From Gnetum montanum (taxonomy: Eukaryota; Streptophyta; Gnetopsida; Gnetales; Gnetaceae), in the NCBI GenBank assembly GCA_015680685.1, contig MNCI01021399.1, forward strand, positions 1,017,873-1,081,872: a DNA stretch of 64,000 bases. The letters are read 5' to 3'. The translations under genes and the position numbers were made by a program. The notes under the pieces are model-generated. The model did no database searches, was not told the origin of the DNA, and worked only from the letters and a program-made list of their open reading frames with translations. Below, piece after piece: positions 50,175-61,339 of this stretch; position 1 is the stretch's first letter; the number at the start of each line of letters is the position of its first letter.

Positions 50175-51279
50175 ATGTTGAAGGTGACCCAAACCCCACC
50201 TCATAATATTTCATTCTAAATGCATCTTATTGCAAGTGTTGTTGCATACCATCATGCAAATTTTTCCTATGTCCCTAACCAAAAATGCCTTAAACTAGTA
50301 TCATGAGCTATCGAGAGGATCTATATCCTCATTGGAAGACTTATTATCATAGTTTGTTAACCATTTTAAGTATAACTTAAAACCCAACATAACCCTTCAC
50401 CAACTATTAAAGTTTAATTAGGAATCCCTTAAGCCTTTGCAATAATTCATACAATGGTGTAATGCTCTCCTAAATAAGATTCGACAACCTATAGTCGAAA
50501 CACGCCTCCTCACCATCTTCAAGGGGATAGTTAATGACTTTATTAAGACAAAACTATATTATGTTGATCTATAATCACTTAGTGAAGCCTTTTTCCAAAT
50601 GAAAAACATAGAGGACACAACCAAGGCAAGTCATGACCTTACCTATGTGACATTTAAGAACCAACATGCACAAAAAGACAAGGAGAAGGGTAGGCAAAAC
50701 AACACAACCATGGCCATAGTTGCCAAAGACAACAATAAAAAAATCACATAAGGATCTAAGAACAATCAACCTAAGGCTCATGTTTACAAAAATCAACCTT
50801 CAACATCTGGGACCTCTGTATCAACGACTATGAGGCCTAACTTTGAACATAAAGATGGATCGAAGTATACTAGGTTATCTTTAAAACCATCAAAACTCCT
50901 TGATCAACTATGGAAGAGTGGAAGAATTTAGTATAAACCAATGATCGAGAATGCCTATCAAAAGCATGAAAGGCTATGCAAGATAGCTAAAAATCCACTC
51001 TTGTAACCAAGGATGACCCACCAGTACCTAAATACTTCAAAATAGATCATTTCTTCCACTACCATCAACTACTAGGTCATGACATAGACTTTTTCCTAGT
51101 GCTAAAGGATGACTTGAAAAAGATGATAGATAGGGGTAAATTGGTCTTAGATTCCTCCAACCTAGTGAAACCATAAAATCAATCCATGCAAGTCTATAAG
51201 GATCTGTTGAATTCCAATAATATTCCATACACTATCAAGACATTTAGTGTAACCAAGAACTTTAGACTTGCATGAGAGC
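50175..51279 (+). pseudogene. gag: TatC gag, second part
   Basis: It resumes with GEGDPNP right after AthM. The capsid end ETRLLTIFKGIVNDFIKTKLYY is near 50500-50560, followed by SEAFFQMKNIEDTTKASHDL, TYVTFKNQH, and a decayed zinc-finger-like HYHQLLGHDIDF near 51060. All are colinear with TatB and NaN. Cut by NaN at 51279. Confidence 0.8.
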
Positions 51280-52909
51280 TGTACCATCCGAAATCATCGG
51301 TGCAAGGCTGGAACGTTATGTGCATCGAAAGATCCATAGACAAGCACAGTCGACCCTGCCTCCGCTTGAGGGCAAGCTGGAATGGACAAAGGCAGAGTGC
51401 CTTGGATGGTCCACATGCGGATCAAATAAGGACTTCCCCAACGTTTGCCGCTACAACATGTTGGGTTATACGTAAACAATGCACATTAAATGTAAACCAT
51501 AAACAAGCACAATAATGTAAATGAGCCTATAAACATAAACTGAAAAACAAAGAAAACTATAATAAATCTGTGCAAAATGTAAACTGTTTTGTATTGAAAA
51601 TTGATTACAGAGTGCACCGGTACAAACGCAGTTGTGGATTGATCACAAGGCAGCTATTTAGCCCTGATGGATGAGGATTATGATGGAAACTACTGGGAAT
51701 TTCTATAGGCACAACGTCAATGCTGTATGCTCAGCGTGCAGGATGTATGCCCAGCGTGTCAGGTTTGTTTCCTTCTCTTTTCTCCCGATTTGTTTAAAAT
51801 TGCCGACCTTGGTCCTGGGGCTTTTATATAGGTTTTGACATTAGGTTCAGGTTGGGTGACATGTGGATGTTGACCAAGTGTAAGATATGTTACAACTGGA
51901 CATCGTATAGCACGCTGGCGTAGAGGATGCCAGCGTAAGCCAAAAATGTACCCAGCGTATACATATGAAAATGCTTCATTTTAAGGTCAAAAATTGATTT
52001 TTGGGTGCCTAAGAGCTACTGGGAACCCTGGGGAAGGTCCTAGGGGGTCTAGATGCTTGATTCTAACATGTTTTGACTCATTTCTAGGGCCTGAAAGTCT
52101 CTCTACACTGGCTGCACCCTGGCGTATATGCTGGGCGTAGAGGAATGAAAGACCATCATTTGGAGCCAAAAATTTGATTTTCAAGTGCCTGAGACCTACT
52201 AAGAACCTTGGGGAAGGTCTTGAGGGGTCCAAACACTCGATTTTGACACATTTTGACTCATTTCTGGGGCCCGGAAGTCTATCTACGCTGGCTGCACCCT
52301 GGCGTATATGTTGGGCGTAGAGGAATGAAAGACCATCATTTAGAGCCCAAAATTTGATTTCGAGTGTCCAGGAGCTACTAGGAACCTTGGAGAAGGTTCT
52401 GGGGGGTCTGGACGCTTGATTCTAGTACATTTTGACTCATTTCTGGGGCTCGGAAGTCTATCTACGCTGGCTGCACCCTGGCGTATACGCTGGGCATATA
52501 GGAATGGAAGACCATCATTTGGAGCCTAAAATTCCATTTTCAAGTACCTGAGACCTACTAGAGACCTTGGGGAAGGTCCTAGGGGGTCTAGACACTCCAC
52601 TTTAGCATTTTTCAATGAGTTTTTGAGCCCCGAAAGTTGCTGTATGCTAGGCGTTACGCTGGGCATGTGTAGGCCAACGTACAGGATGCATACTTAGTGA
52701 AAACCAAATATTTTGAGCTCAATATTTGCCAAGTTTGATGCCAGATGTCATCTTAGTCTTCTGTGGGTCCCAGGGAACTTTTACTTGCTTACTTTGACTT
52801 CGTTTGATGCTATTTTTGAGACTTTCAAGCTTGGTCATGCTGAGGACCAACATGACTTAGCTTAATTTCTGTCTACAAGTGTTAGCCAAAATTTTTTTGT
52901 GGTGTTTCA
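51280..52909 (-). mobile_element. NaN 3' LTR
   Basis: On the plus strand it reads TGTACCATCC..GGTGTTTCA. A TATA box (TATATAAAA, minus) lies at 51822-51830. About four tandem units of roughly 180 bases span 51984-52680. It aligns end to end with 58596-60273. Confidence 0.85.
51984..52680 (-). repeat. four tandem 180-bp units in NaN 3' LTR
   Basis: Unit starts fall near 51984, 52161, 52342 and 52521. Each contains CTGGCTGCACCCTGGCGTAT followed by a GCTGGGCGTAG-like word, so each carries a GCGTATACGC-type palindrome or a one-base variant. The 5' LTR has the same four units from about 59345. Confidence 0.8.
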
Positions 52910-52925
52910 TTGGCCCCTCTTTGTT
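52910..52925 (-). promoter_or_regulatory. NaN polypurine tract
   Basis: The minus strand reads AACAAAGAGGGGCCAA directly before TGAAACACC. 14 of 16 bases equal the TatA and TatB tract. Confidence 0.75.
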
Positions 52926-54484
52926 GATGTCTGGAGAAATTGACCCAAGAGGCATCGACAAAGAAGTACAAAACACCACAAGAAAACTTGGTAGAAACAT
53001 TATCCTTTGGCACTTGGCCAGATGTCATCGCACTGTGTTCAAAAGTACCTGGGATTGGGAAATGAAGTTTGTAGTTGGATTGGGAGATGGAAATTATGGG
53101 GATTGGGAACTAATCAAGGGATTGTGCTGGTGTGGGAAAGGAATCTTCATCTTGTGCAAACAACTCATGTCGTTCTTGTGCAAGGCTAAAATCGTCCTTT
53201 GGAGGGACGAGACTCTTGTATCAGGTTTAAGAGAATTGGTTGTCACAGCCAGAGGCATGTAATGAGGTGGTGCATTTTTTTTGGAGACACAAGACCCTTG
53301 TGTCAAGTTTTAAGGGAACCCATTTTCCAACAGCCAAAGCCACACATGAAGGTGTAACATGATAGTGTGAGACACGAGTACTTCTTTCCAAGACAATTGC
53401 CTTCCCGTCTGTGGTTTGTATAGGAAGTGCCAAGAGTTTTGTGGTTCATTTTGCTCTTTGCTCTTTGCTTGTTTCTTTTTCTTTGCTTTTTTTTTCTTTT
53501 TTTTTGTTTTATCTCTTTTTTTGTAAAGAGCTTTTTTTCAATTTTTCACTCATGCTCATGTGCCATATTGTGTGTTGCAGTTGCTTGAGAGTGTCACAGC
53601 ATGTAACAGTGTGCTCAAATTTTTGGGGTGTCCTGGGTGTATCTGGGAACTATAACCGGGTAGAAAAGGGAATAAGAGTGTTGCGGAAATAGAGAATGTA
53701 TTGGGAACAGGGAATGTAATTTTGAACAGATTGATTAACCTGGTTGCATGTGTTAGAAACAATGTGACACCTTGTCACCATGATGAAGTGTATCGATGTA
53801 CAAGCACCATTGGGTGTCATCCTGCAAACACAACTCGAGGAAGACAAGAAAACCACAAGTGAATGAGTTAGCGAACACTTCAGACATGAATGTGACTGAT
53901 GAAAATGAAGGCACCATGTGAAACTTAAGGCAAATAGAATGGGTAGCAATAGTGTTGTCAGAGCCAGTGTGATGAATGATGCAGCAAGCATTGATGAAGA
54001 AATGTCATGAATTACAGCAGCAGATGAATGTGCCAAAAATGATCTTGCCAGTTTATAGTCTTGGCAGACTGTTGTGGGATAGTTTTATGTCATAACCCAT
54101 TGGACGTTGTCAGTTTATCGTCGTAGCGGACAGTATGATGCTAGTTTATAGTCGTGGCGGACTATGAAGAGGCAAGCTAGTTTATAGTCTTAGCGGACTC
54201 TAGTGAATGAGTGTGATAGTTTAGTGTCATGTCGGATAGAGCTCTGTGATGTCAGTTTACCGTCATGACCCCAGGACATTCTATGGTATTAGTTTTAAGT
54301 CATGATGCCAGGATTGTCAAGGTGAATGCATGCATGTGCGTCCATATGATCCTGTAAACAAAAGCAACTAGAGAAAACAATGTTAAATAGCCACTGTAGA
54401 AAGCATGAATTGAAATGCACAAGTGAATAGAAAATAATGTGAAAAGGTGGTAGTTTAAGGCCTTTTCGGGCCATGTGTTCTAGT
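52926..54484 (-). other. NaN 3' non-coding region with short repeats
   Basis: There is no coherent frame; the many short overlapping ORFs lie on both strands. It holds a duplicated stretch (GAGACTCTTGTATCAGG-like) at about 53205-53350, a T-rich tract at about 53485-53525, degenerate AGTTTATAGTCGTGGCGGAC units at about 54045-54300 and a doubled AGTTTAAGGCCTTTTC at about 54450-54502. Confidence 0.6.
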
Positions 54485-57400
54485 TTAAGGCCTTTTCAGG
54501 CCACATGCAAGCGCGTAAGCTAGTACAATGCAAACTAAGGTGACGTATGCACAACGAACAAAGGTGAGGAGTGGGCAACGGTTAGACATGTCTTTGGCCG
54601 CAGGGGAGTCTTGATTATGCGGTTGTTTCTTAGTCAGACATGGTCTAGGAGGCACGCTAGTTTGCTCTGGGAGGCTTTCAGTTTTTACCCCTCGTTTAGG
54701 TGTTTTAGAACTAGGTGTTGTGTTTATTGTCGTGGGTGTTGCTTCAAGAGGCTCCTCTTTCAAGACCTGTGACATGTCTATGTTGTGGTCAGCTTGAAAA
54801 GGAGTGTTGTCGCCATGTATAATGACTTGTCCACCTTCTTATGGAAGGCGGATTTCTTGATGTATCAGTGAGGAAATAGCTCGTTGTTGTGCTAGCCAAG
54901 GTCTACCAAGAATCATGTTGAAACTAGGCATCTCTTCTATGACAGTGAATTCCACGCTGGTGGGGAATTATTCACCTGCCACAAAGGCTAAGTTGATTAT
55001 GCCCTTGATTGTGACACATGATCCATTGAAGGATTTTAGACACGTGTTTTTTGTTGGCATGATCTCATCTACCATGCCTAGTTTGTAGATGACGGAGTAT
55101 AGAACTACGTTTGTTGCCACACCATCATCAACGTGCACTCTGCGAATGGTACATTGCCCAACACGTACACTAATTGATAATGGAGCTATTGTGACTTCCC
55201 CTCGTTCGGGGTTGACTTTAACTACATCGTCATGGAAGGCTAAGATGTTGGAACCCAATTCTTGTGGTGTGTGTTGTGAAATCGTTGCATGGATGGATTC
55301 CATGTTAGCATGGATGTCCTCTATAATAGGAATAGATGCTAAGATTTGTGGTAAGGCTTCACGATGAGCTGATGATGTCATGACCAAATCGTACAAGCTC
55401 ATGGTTGTGTTCTTTTGTTTGAGCGTTTGTTTCACCTGGGCCAGTGTAGCTACAAAGTCTGTGTTGTCTGCCATTGTGTTGGTTGCCTCTGTATGGGTTG
55501 AGGGTTTGGGATTAGTTTGTTTGAGATTAGGGGTAGGGCCCCCAGCGTTCAGTTGCTGTGTACTACGTGTGGCTTTTATTTCAACTACAAGTGTTGTCTG
55601 TTGTTGGTTTGTTTTCTTCTATTGCCAGTTGGTTTTATTACCCGTGTTGTTGGCAAGGTTGACTCTTGAGGGAGAAGAGGTTGAGACATTGCCTACAGTT
55701 GGGCTTAGGGTGAGTGAGGGGCCATCTCGTGGTGGCACTTTTATGAAAAATGGGAGTTTAGGAGGTGTTGTGGTTGTTTGACTAGCCTGTTGTGGCACTT
55801 TGATGATGAAAGGTTTCTTTGCGGTTGTCGTTGGTGAATTGTGCCACTTTAACGTCTTAGCAGACATGTGTGGTGGTAGTACCTTGACCACAAAAGGTGT
55901 CGTCGATGCTCTAGGTGGCATGTTGATGACGATGGGAGGCCCCTTGCTCTTGGAGGTGGAGGGGGTTGTTGCCTTGCTAGGAGGCACACGAATCACAAAA
56001 GGTTGCGGCACAGGTTTAGGCTTACTATCTATGCTAATGGAGTTTATGACATAGGGGGCATCATTTGTGCTTGATTGATTCAGGGCGTTGATGTTTAGTT
56101 GGCCCCGTTCTATCATTGCTTGTAGATCATCCTTTAATGCACGACAGGTGTCGGTATTGTGACCAGACATTTGGTGGTAGTGACAGAATTTGTCTAACTT
56201 GAAATGTCGTGGAACTAGGGGATTGTTTGGTGCTGCTAAGGTGGGATTCCTTAGTAGCTCGTAGTACCTATCATGTCTTCGACGGGCATTTTCCGCTACT
56301 TGTTTGTATTGGATTTTCCAAGTTCTAAGGAGTTGCTCTAGGAGTTCCAAAGGTCATGCAGGTAGAGGTGTGTACTTAGAGCGATCCTTGCACTGAAAGT
56401 TGGACCTTGGGGTGGCCCCTGTTGTTGTATGCGGGTTGGTACTGGTGTTAGTTGTTTTTGTGCTTGTGGCCACAGTTTCCATTGTTGCCTTTTGTTTCGC
56501 AACGTGTTGGTTCTTGTAAGCCACATAGGCAGGGTCATTGCTGGTTTGCGCAGCTTGTTCAATTTTCTTGATCTGTGTGAACGCTTGGCTCAACGTTTGA
56601 GCGCTTAGGTAATATAGTTTTGACTTAATGAAGTCATTCACAGCTCCCTTCAGAATCGTAAGCAAATACTTTTCAGGGATGCGCTCATGAAGTTCATTAA
56701 GGGCTGCACTCCATCGTTGAATGAACTTTTGTACAGGCGCAAGTGGTGCTTGTTTCACCTGTATCAGACTGTCTATTGTGGCTTCAGGCTTGAGGTTGTA
56801 CTTAAATCAGGTAACGAATTGATGTAACAAATACTCCATAGAGGATATGGAGTTACTGGGCAAGGCTCAGTACCAGTCTAAGGCTACACCCATTAAGGAC
56901 ATAGCCAACACTCGCAAGATTGCGTGGGGCCAAGCTTGAAGCAATAGAGTTTCTGATCGAAACATGACTAAGTGAGTGTTTGGATCTCCCTCCCCATTGT
57001 ACTTGGTTAACTAGGGCAATGCGATTCCCTTGGGTAAAGCTAACGGTGGCACTGAAGAGCTAATTGGATCGTCGCGATTGAAATCTAGTACTTTAACTTG
57101 TTCAGTGTTGTCAGCTTTGAGTTGCTTTATCTCATCCACTAATGCTTGCATCATCTGTTTTGCTTCTGCCCACTCTTGAGCAATAGGCAGATTAGTTGGT
57201 TGGGGAGGTTGTTGGGTTGTCATTTTTTGCTATGGAGAAATGTTTAGAGTTGTGGTTGTGGGGTGTGGCACGTTGAAGTGAGTGGGTTGTTGAATAAGGG
57301 GTATGGTTCCTTGCCTAACCACAAACTGTGAAGTGACACCCTGGATGTGTGGGGCCGATGTAGTGAGAGTGGCCCCATGTGTTTGCACATGCGGTATGTA

Positions 57401-57634
57401 CAGGGTGGAGATGGGGGTGGGTAATCTCTGTTGGGGTACTGGTGCTTGTATGCTCATTGACACTTGGTGAGTGGTCATTTGTCCCATGTGAGGATGGAGT
57501 GATGGGTTCATGTAGGCATGGGGACTGAGGGTGTGGTATGAATCCTTAGGTTCAGATTGTGCCTCGAAGTCATCTACATCATGTTGGTTTTGGGGCTCCT
57601 CATTGGGTCACCATGAGTTTTGGCTCCTTTCCAT
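54485..57634 (-). pseudogene. gag: NaN gag-pro, one frame with about nine stops
   Basis: From ATG at 57632-57634 to the stop before 54485, about 1,049 codons stay in one frame with no frameshift needed. They are interrupted by isolated TAG, TAA or TGA codons that look like former Gln or Trp codons. Order: Pro/Gln-rich N-terminus; short coiled coil (AEAKQMMQALVDEIKQLKAD); capsid (KYNGEGDPNTH, KGAVNDFIKSKLYYL, VAYKNQH); a CCHC-like CHYHQMSGHNTDTC (about 56140-56190); a proline-rich linker with repeated PFVI(R/K)VP words; protease VHVDDGVATNVV (about 55130) and MILGRPWLAQ (about 54915); and a hydrophobic C-terminus. It is colinear with TatB gag-pro. Confidence 0.85.
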
Positions 57635-58573
57635 AAGGAGTTGGGAGATGAGTCTATGCTGAGGCTCAGAAAGAGGGATGACATCATATATAGAGGGGAA
57701 AAATTCATGACCTCCCATGCACATGTGCTCGAAGTTTTGTTTTGCCTTCTATTCTATGTGATCAATAGGAAGGTTGGCCTGAATCTTTACACAGATGTAG
57801 TTATACTGTTCTTGTGTGGGGACTATGAAGGTGCATGCGTTAGAGGTCTGGGATGACTCCATGGTGGTGTGTGATGAGGCAGCATACGAGTTGGTTAACA
57901 AATGCTGAGTGTGTTTTGGGCTAAGTGTGCAGAGTGTCCGCCGTGTAAATACTGAAAAATTTTCTAAGTGTCTTGCATGTACAGCGTAACCGGGAGAAAA
58001 TTTAGCTAAGTGTGAAATTATGAATAGTAGTCGTACGCAGATGGTGATCTTGAGTAAGAGGAATTCATCTCGGAATCATTATGTTGAGTATATTGTATGC
58101 ATTGGACAAGGTGCTCCATGTTGGTGGTCGTTAGCATTTAGACCGGCTTGAAATAGGTGCGAACCGTAGTGAATTCGGCTTTGAAATGGGCCCATTTTAG
58201 GTGTTTTTGTTAAAAAAACACTGTAGCGGTACTGTAGTAGCACTGTAGCATATGCTGAGACACTGTAGCATAGGCTGAGACATTGTAGCATATGCTGAGA
58301 CACTGTAGCAGCATAAAAACACTGTAGCAGCATAGACGCTGGGAATTTGTAAACAAAATTAGCGTATGGTTAACAGTGTAGACATTGGAAGAGTTGCAAA
58401 TGGTGAGTTTTAAACAAGGCAGCATAGACGCTGATCAGCGTAGTCGTTGGAAAGTTTGTAGGTAAGGTTTTAAACTATACAGCGTAAACGCTGGGAGGTT
58501 TTCGGAAAAAGTTGGTGTGTACTCAACAGCGTAGATGCTGAGAGCTTTGAAGCACAACTAGTTTAAGGCAAGG
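57635..58573 (-). other. NaN leader between primer site and gag
   Basis: Non-coding; ORFs here are low-complexity. It holds a 20-base minisatellite (58241-58340) and several AGCGTAGACGCTG-like imperfect palindromes at about 58325-58560. It is in the position where a packaging signal would be expected. Confidence 0.6.
58241..58340 (-). repeat. 20-bp minisatellite in NaN leader
   Basis: CACTGTAGCATATGCTGAGA recurs with an exact 20-base period for three units (58241, 58261, 58281). It then decays to CACTGTAGCAGCATA-type units at 58301 and about 58320. Confidence 0.9.
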
Positions 58574-58590
58574 CCCTCCTTCTAGTGCCA
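58574..58590 (-). promoter_or_regulatory. NaN primer binding site candidate
   Basis: The minus strand reads GTTTT, then TGGCACTAGAAGGAGGG, starting five bases after the LTR. It has the same layout and the same TAGAAG core as TatB and TatC. The primer tRNA is not identified with confidence. Confidence 0.55.
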
Positions 58591-58595
58591 AAAAC

Positions 58596-60273
58596 TATAC
58601 CATCCAAAATTGTCAGTGCAAGGCTGGAACGTTACGAGCACCAAAAGATCCATAGACAAGCACAGTCTACCCTGCCTCCGCTTGAGGGCAAGTTGGAATG
58701 GACGAAGGTAGAGTGCCTTGGATGGTCCGCACGCGGATCAAATAAGGACTTCCCCAACGTTTGCCGCTACAACACGTTGGGTTATACGCAAACAATGCAC
58801 ATTAAATGTAAACTGTAAACAAGCATGATAATGTAAAAGAGCCTATAAACGTAAACTTAAAAACAAAGAAAACTGCAATAAATCTATGCAAAATGTAAAC
58901 TGTTTTGTATTGAAAATTGATTACAGAGTGCACCGGTCCAAACGCAGTTGTGGATTGATCACAAGGCAGCTATTTAGCCCCGATGGGTGAGGATTGTGAT
59001 GGAAACTACTAGGAATCTCTGTAGGCATAGCGTCAATGTTGTATGCTCAGCGTGCAGGATGTATGCCCAGCGTGTCAGGTTTGTTTCCTTTTCTTTTCTC
59101 CCGATTTGTTTAAAATTGCCGACCCCGGTCCCCTGGAAACTTTCGGGTTTTTATACAGGTTTTGATGTTAGGTTCGAGTTGGGTGACATGTGGATGTTGA
59201 CCAAGTGCAAGATATGTTACAACTGGACAGTGTATAGCACGCCAGCGTAGAGGATGCTAGCATAGAGGATGCCAGCGTAAGCGTATAGCATGCCAGCGTA
59301 AGCCAAAAATGTACCCAGCGTATACACATGAAAATGCTTCATTTTAATGTCAAAAATTCATTTTTAGGTGCCTGAGAGCTACTAGGAACCTTGGAGAAGG
59401 TCCTGGGGGGTCCAAACGCTCGATTTTGGCATCTTTTAACTCATTTCTGGGGCCCGAAAGTCTCTCTACGCTTGCTGCACTCTGGCGTATACGCTGGGCA
59501 TAGAGGAATGAAAGACCATCATTTGGAGCCCAAAATTTGATTTTCAAGTGCCTAAGACCTATTAGGAACCTTGGGAAAGGTCTTGGGGGGTCCAAATGCT
59601 TGATTTTGGCACATTTTGACTCATTTCTGGGGTCCAGAATTCTGTCTACGCTGGCTGCACCCTAGCATATACGCTGGGCGTAGAGGAATGAAAGACCATC
59701 ATTTGGAGCCAAAAATTTGATTTTCTAGTGTCCAAGAGCTATTGGAAACCTTGGAGAAGGTTTTGGGGGGTCTGGACACTCGATTCTGGCACATTTTGAC
59801 TCATTTCTGGGGCCCAGAAGTTTGTCTACGCTGGCTGCACCCTGGCGTATACGTTGGGCGTACAGGAATGGAAGATCATCATTTGGAGCCCAAAATTCCA
59901 TTTTCAAGTGTCTGAGACCTGCTGGAGACCCTGGGGAAGGTCCTAGGGGGTCTAGAAACTCCACTTTAGCATGTTTTGATGAGTTTTTGAGCTCTGAAAG
60001 TTGCTGTACGCTGGGCCTTACGCTGGGCATGTGTAGGCCAACGTACAGGATGCATACTTAGTAAAAACCAAGTATTTTGAGCTCAAGATTTGCCAAGTTT
60101 GATGCCAGATGTCACCGTAGTATTCTATGGGTCCCATGGAACTTTTACTTGCTTACTTTAACTTCGTTTGATGCTATTTTTGAGACTTTCAAGCTTGGTC
60201 ATGTTGAGGACCAACATGACTTAGCTTAATTTCTGTCTACAAGTGTTAGCCAAAATTTTTTTGTGGTGTTTCA
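58596..60273 (-). mobile_element. NaN 5' LTR
   Basis: Plus strand TATACCATCC..GGTGTTTCA (inner TG decayed to TA). TATAAAAA (minus) lies at 59148-59155. Four 180-bp units run from about 59345 to 60030. Extra short repeats of AGCGTAGAGGATGC type occur at about 59240-59300. Confidence 0.85.
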
Positions 60274-61334
60274 GGAGCCATTCATGATATAGGTACATCC
60301 TCATACCCACAGGGGTCTTTTAGCCTCAACTAGCTTAAAGCTTCCTTTCTTTTTAAGGGTTCCATTACCTATGTCTTCCAAATATCCTTTTGTGATTAGG
60401 GTACCTCCTCCTGTTGAAGCCAAAATCAAACCTACGACTACAACTCACAAACATTCTCCCATAGTGGCCAATGTAATGGCTTCTATACAACCAAAAAACA
60501 ATAATAAAAAATCCCTAAGAAAATAATGCAAGAATCCTATACCAAAGCCTAAGAATGAAAACAACAAAAAGACCAATTTTTAAAAGTATGTGGGCATGCC
60601 AAAGCCCAATCCCATCTCACCTATTCTGATGAGTTTTAAGGCTCAAGTTATATCAACCAATCAATCATGGGAGGACCCCAAGCCACAAGAAAAAGGAAAA
60701 GAAGCTACACAACCTTTGAAGCATGAAATTCTTATCTTATAATGCATAGAGGAAGTTAAGAACACAAAAAATGAGAAGTCTATAGTAAACGATAAAGACT
60801 TTCTCCATGTTATGGAATAATTCAAATAGTCACTAAAATAGAAGAATATTTCTCTTAGCCTATATGACCTTGTTATCACTTCTATTGCATATCATGAAGT
60901 ATTAGTTAAGATGTTGACTTCTATTCCTATTAGTGAGGATATCCTCACTAGTGAAGATCCCATCCATGCAGTGATGGTACCTCCTTTGCCAAAGGGATAA
61001 ACAAGGTCAACAACGTTGATGTTTCACAATAGTGATGCCAAAACCAATTCCCAAGATGAAAAGATAACTAAGGCTCCCCTATTCATAACCATCAAATTAG
61101 GGTAGTACCAGGTGCATAGAGTGCACATTGATGATAGAGCTACAACAAACTTTATACCTTATACTATTGTAGAATGTTTAGGCCTAACTAAACAAATGTA
61201 ACATACTATAACAACTGCACTCAAATCCTTCAATAGATCTTGGCTAGCTATAAAAGGATTGATTTCTTGGTGGTAGAGGAAACACCAAGGTTTAATATTA
61301 TCTTGGAAAGCCCTTGGTTAGCTCAACTATGAAT
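60274..61334 (+). pseudogene. gag: TatC gag-pro, third part, with protease
   Basis: It resumes with EPFMI after NaN. Proline-rich linker words (YPFVIRVPPP) are near 60390. The protease is near 61105-61330: VHIDDRATTNFIPYTIVE, with the active-site Gly changed to Arg, and LKSFNRSW. A short internal deletion removes part of the flap region near 61262. The gene is cut by TatD at about 61339. Confidence 0.75.
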
Positions 61335-61339
61335 AGTTT

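Larger units (their letters stand above)
51280..60273 (-). mobile_element. NaN, 9.0-kb non-autonomous Tat-related element with both LTRs
   Basis: On the minus strand: LTR (58596-60273), primer site, leader with minisatellite, one gag-pro frame, repeat-rich 3' region, polypurine tract, LTR (51280-52909). There is no RT, RNase H or integrase. Target duplication: AGAGC (51275-51279) and GGAGC (60274-60278); TatC coding text (EPFMI-like) continues across it. Its polypurine tract, primer-site layout and LTR terminus TGAAACACCAC match the Tat elements, so it was probably mobilised by their enzymes. CpG is visibly more frequent than in its surroundings. Confidence 0.85.

Noticed and set aside
53411-53692. 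Hydrophobic ORF in the NaN 3' region
   Set aside because: Produced by a T-rich simple tract; plus strand, antisense to NaN, with no start context or homologue in the other elements.
55089-56054. Plus-strand ORFs (55089-55367, 55380-55781, 55800-56054)
   Set aside because: Complements of the NaN gag-pro frame; Pro- and Thr-rich codons on the minus strand create long open frames on the plus strand.
58241-58340. CRISPR-like short repeats
   Set aside because: The units are contiguous with no spacers, and the context is a plant retrotransposon leader.
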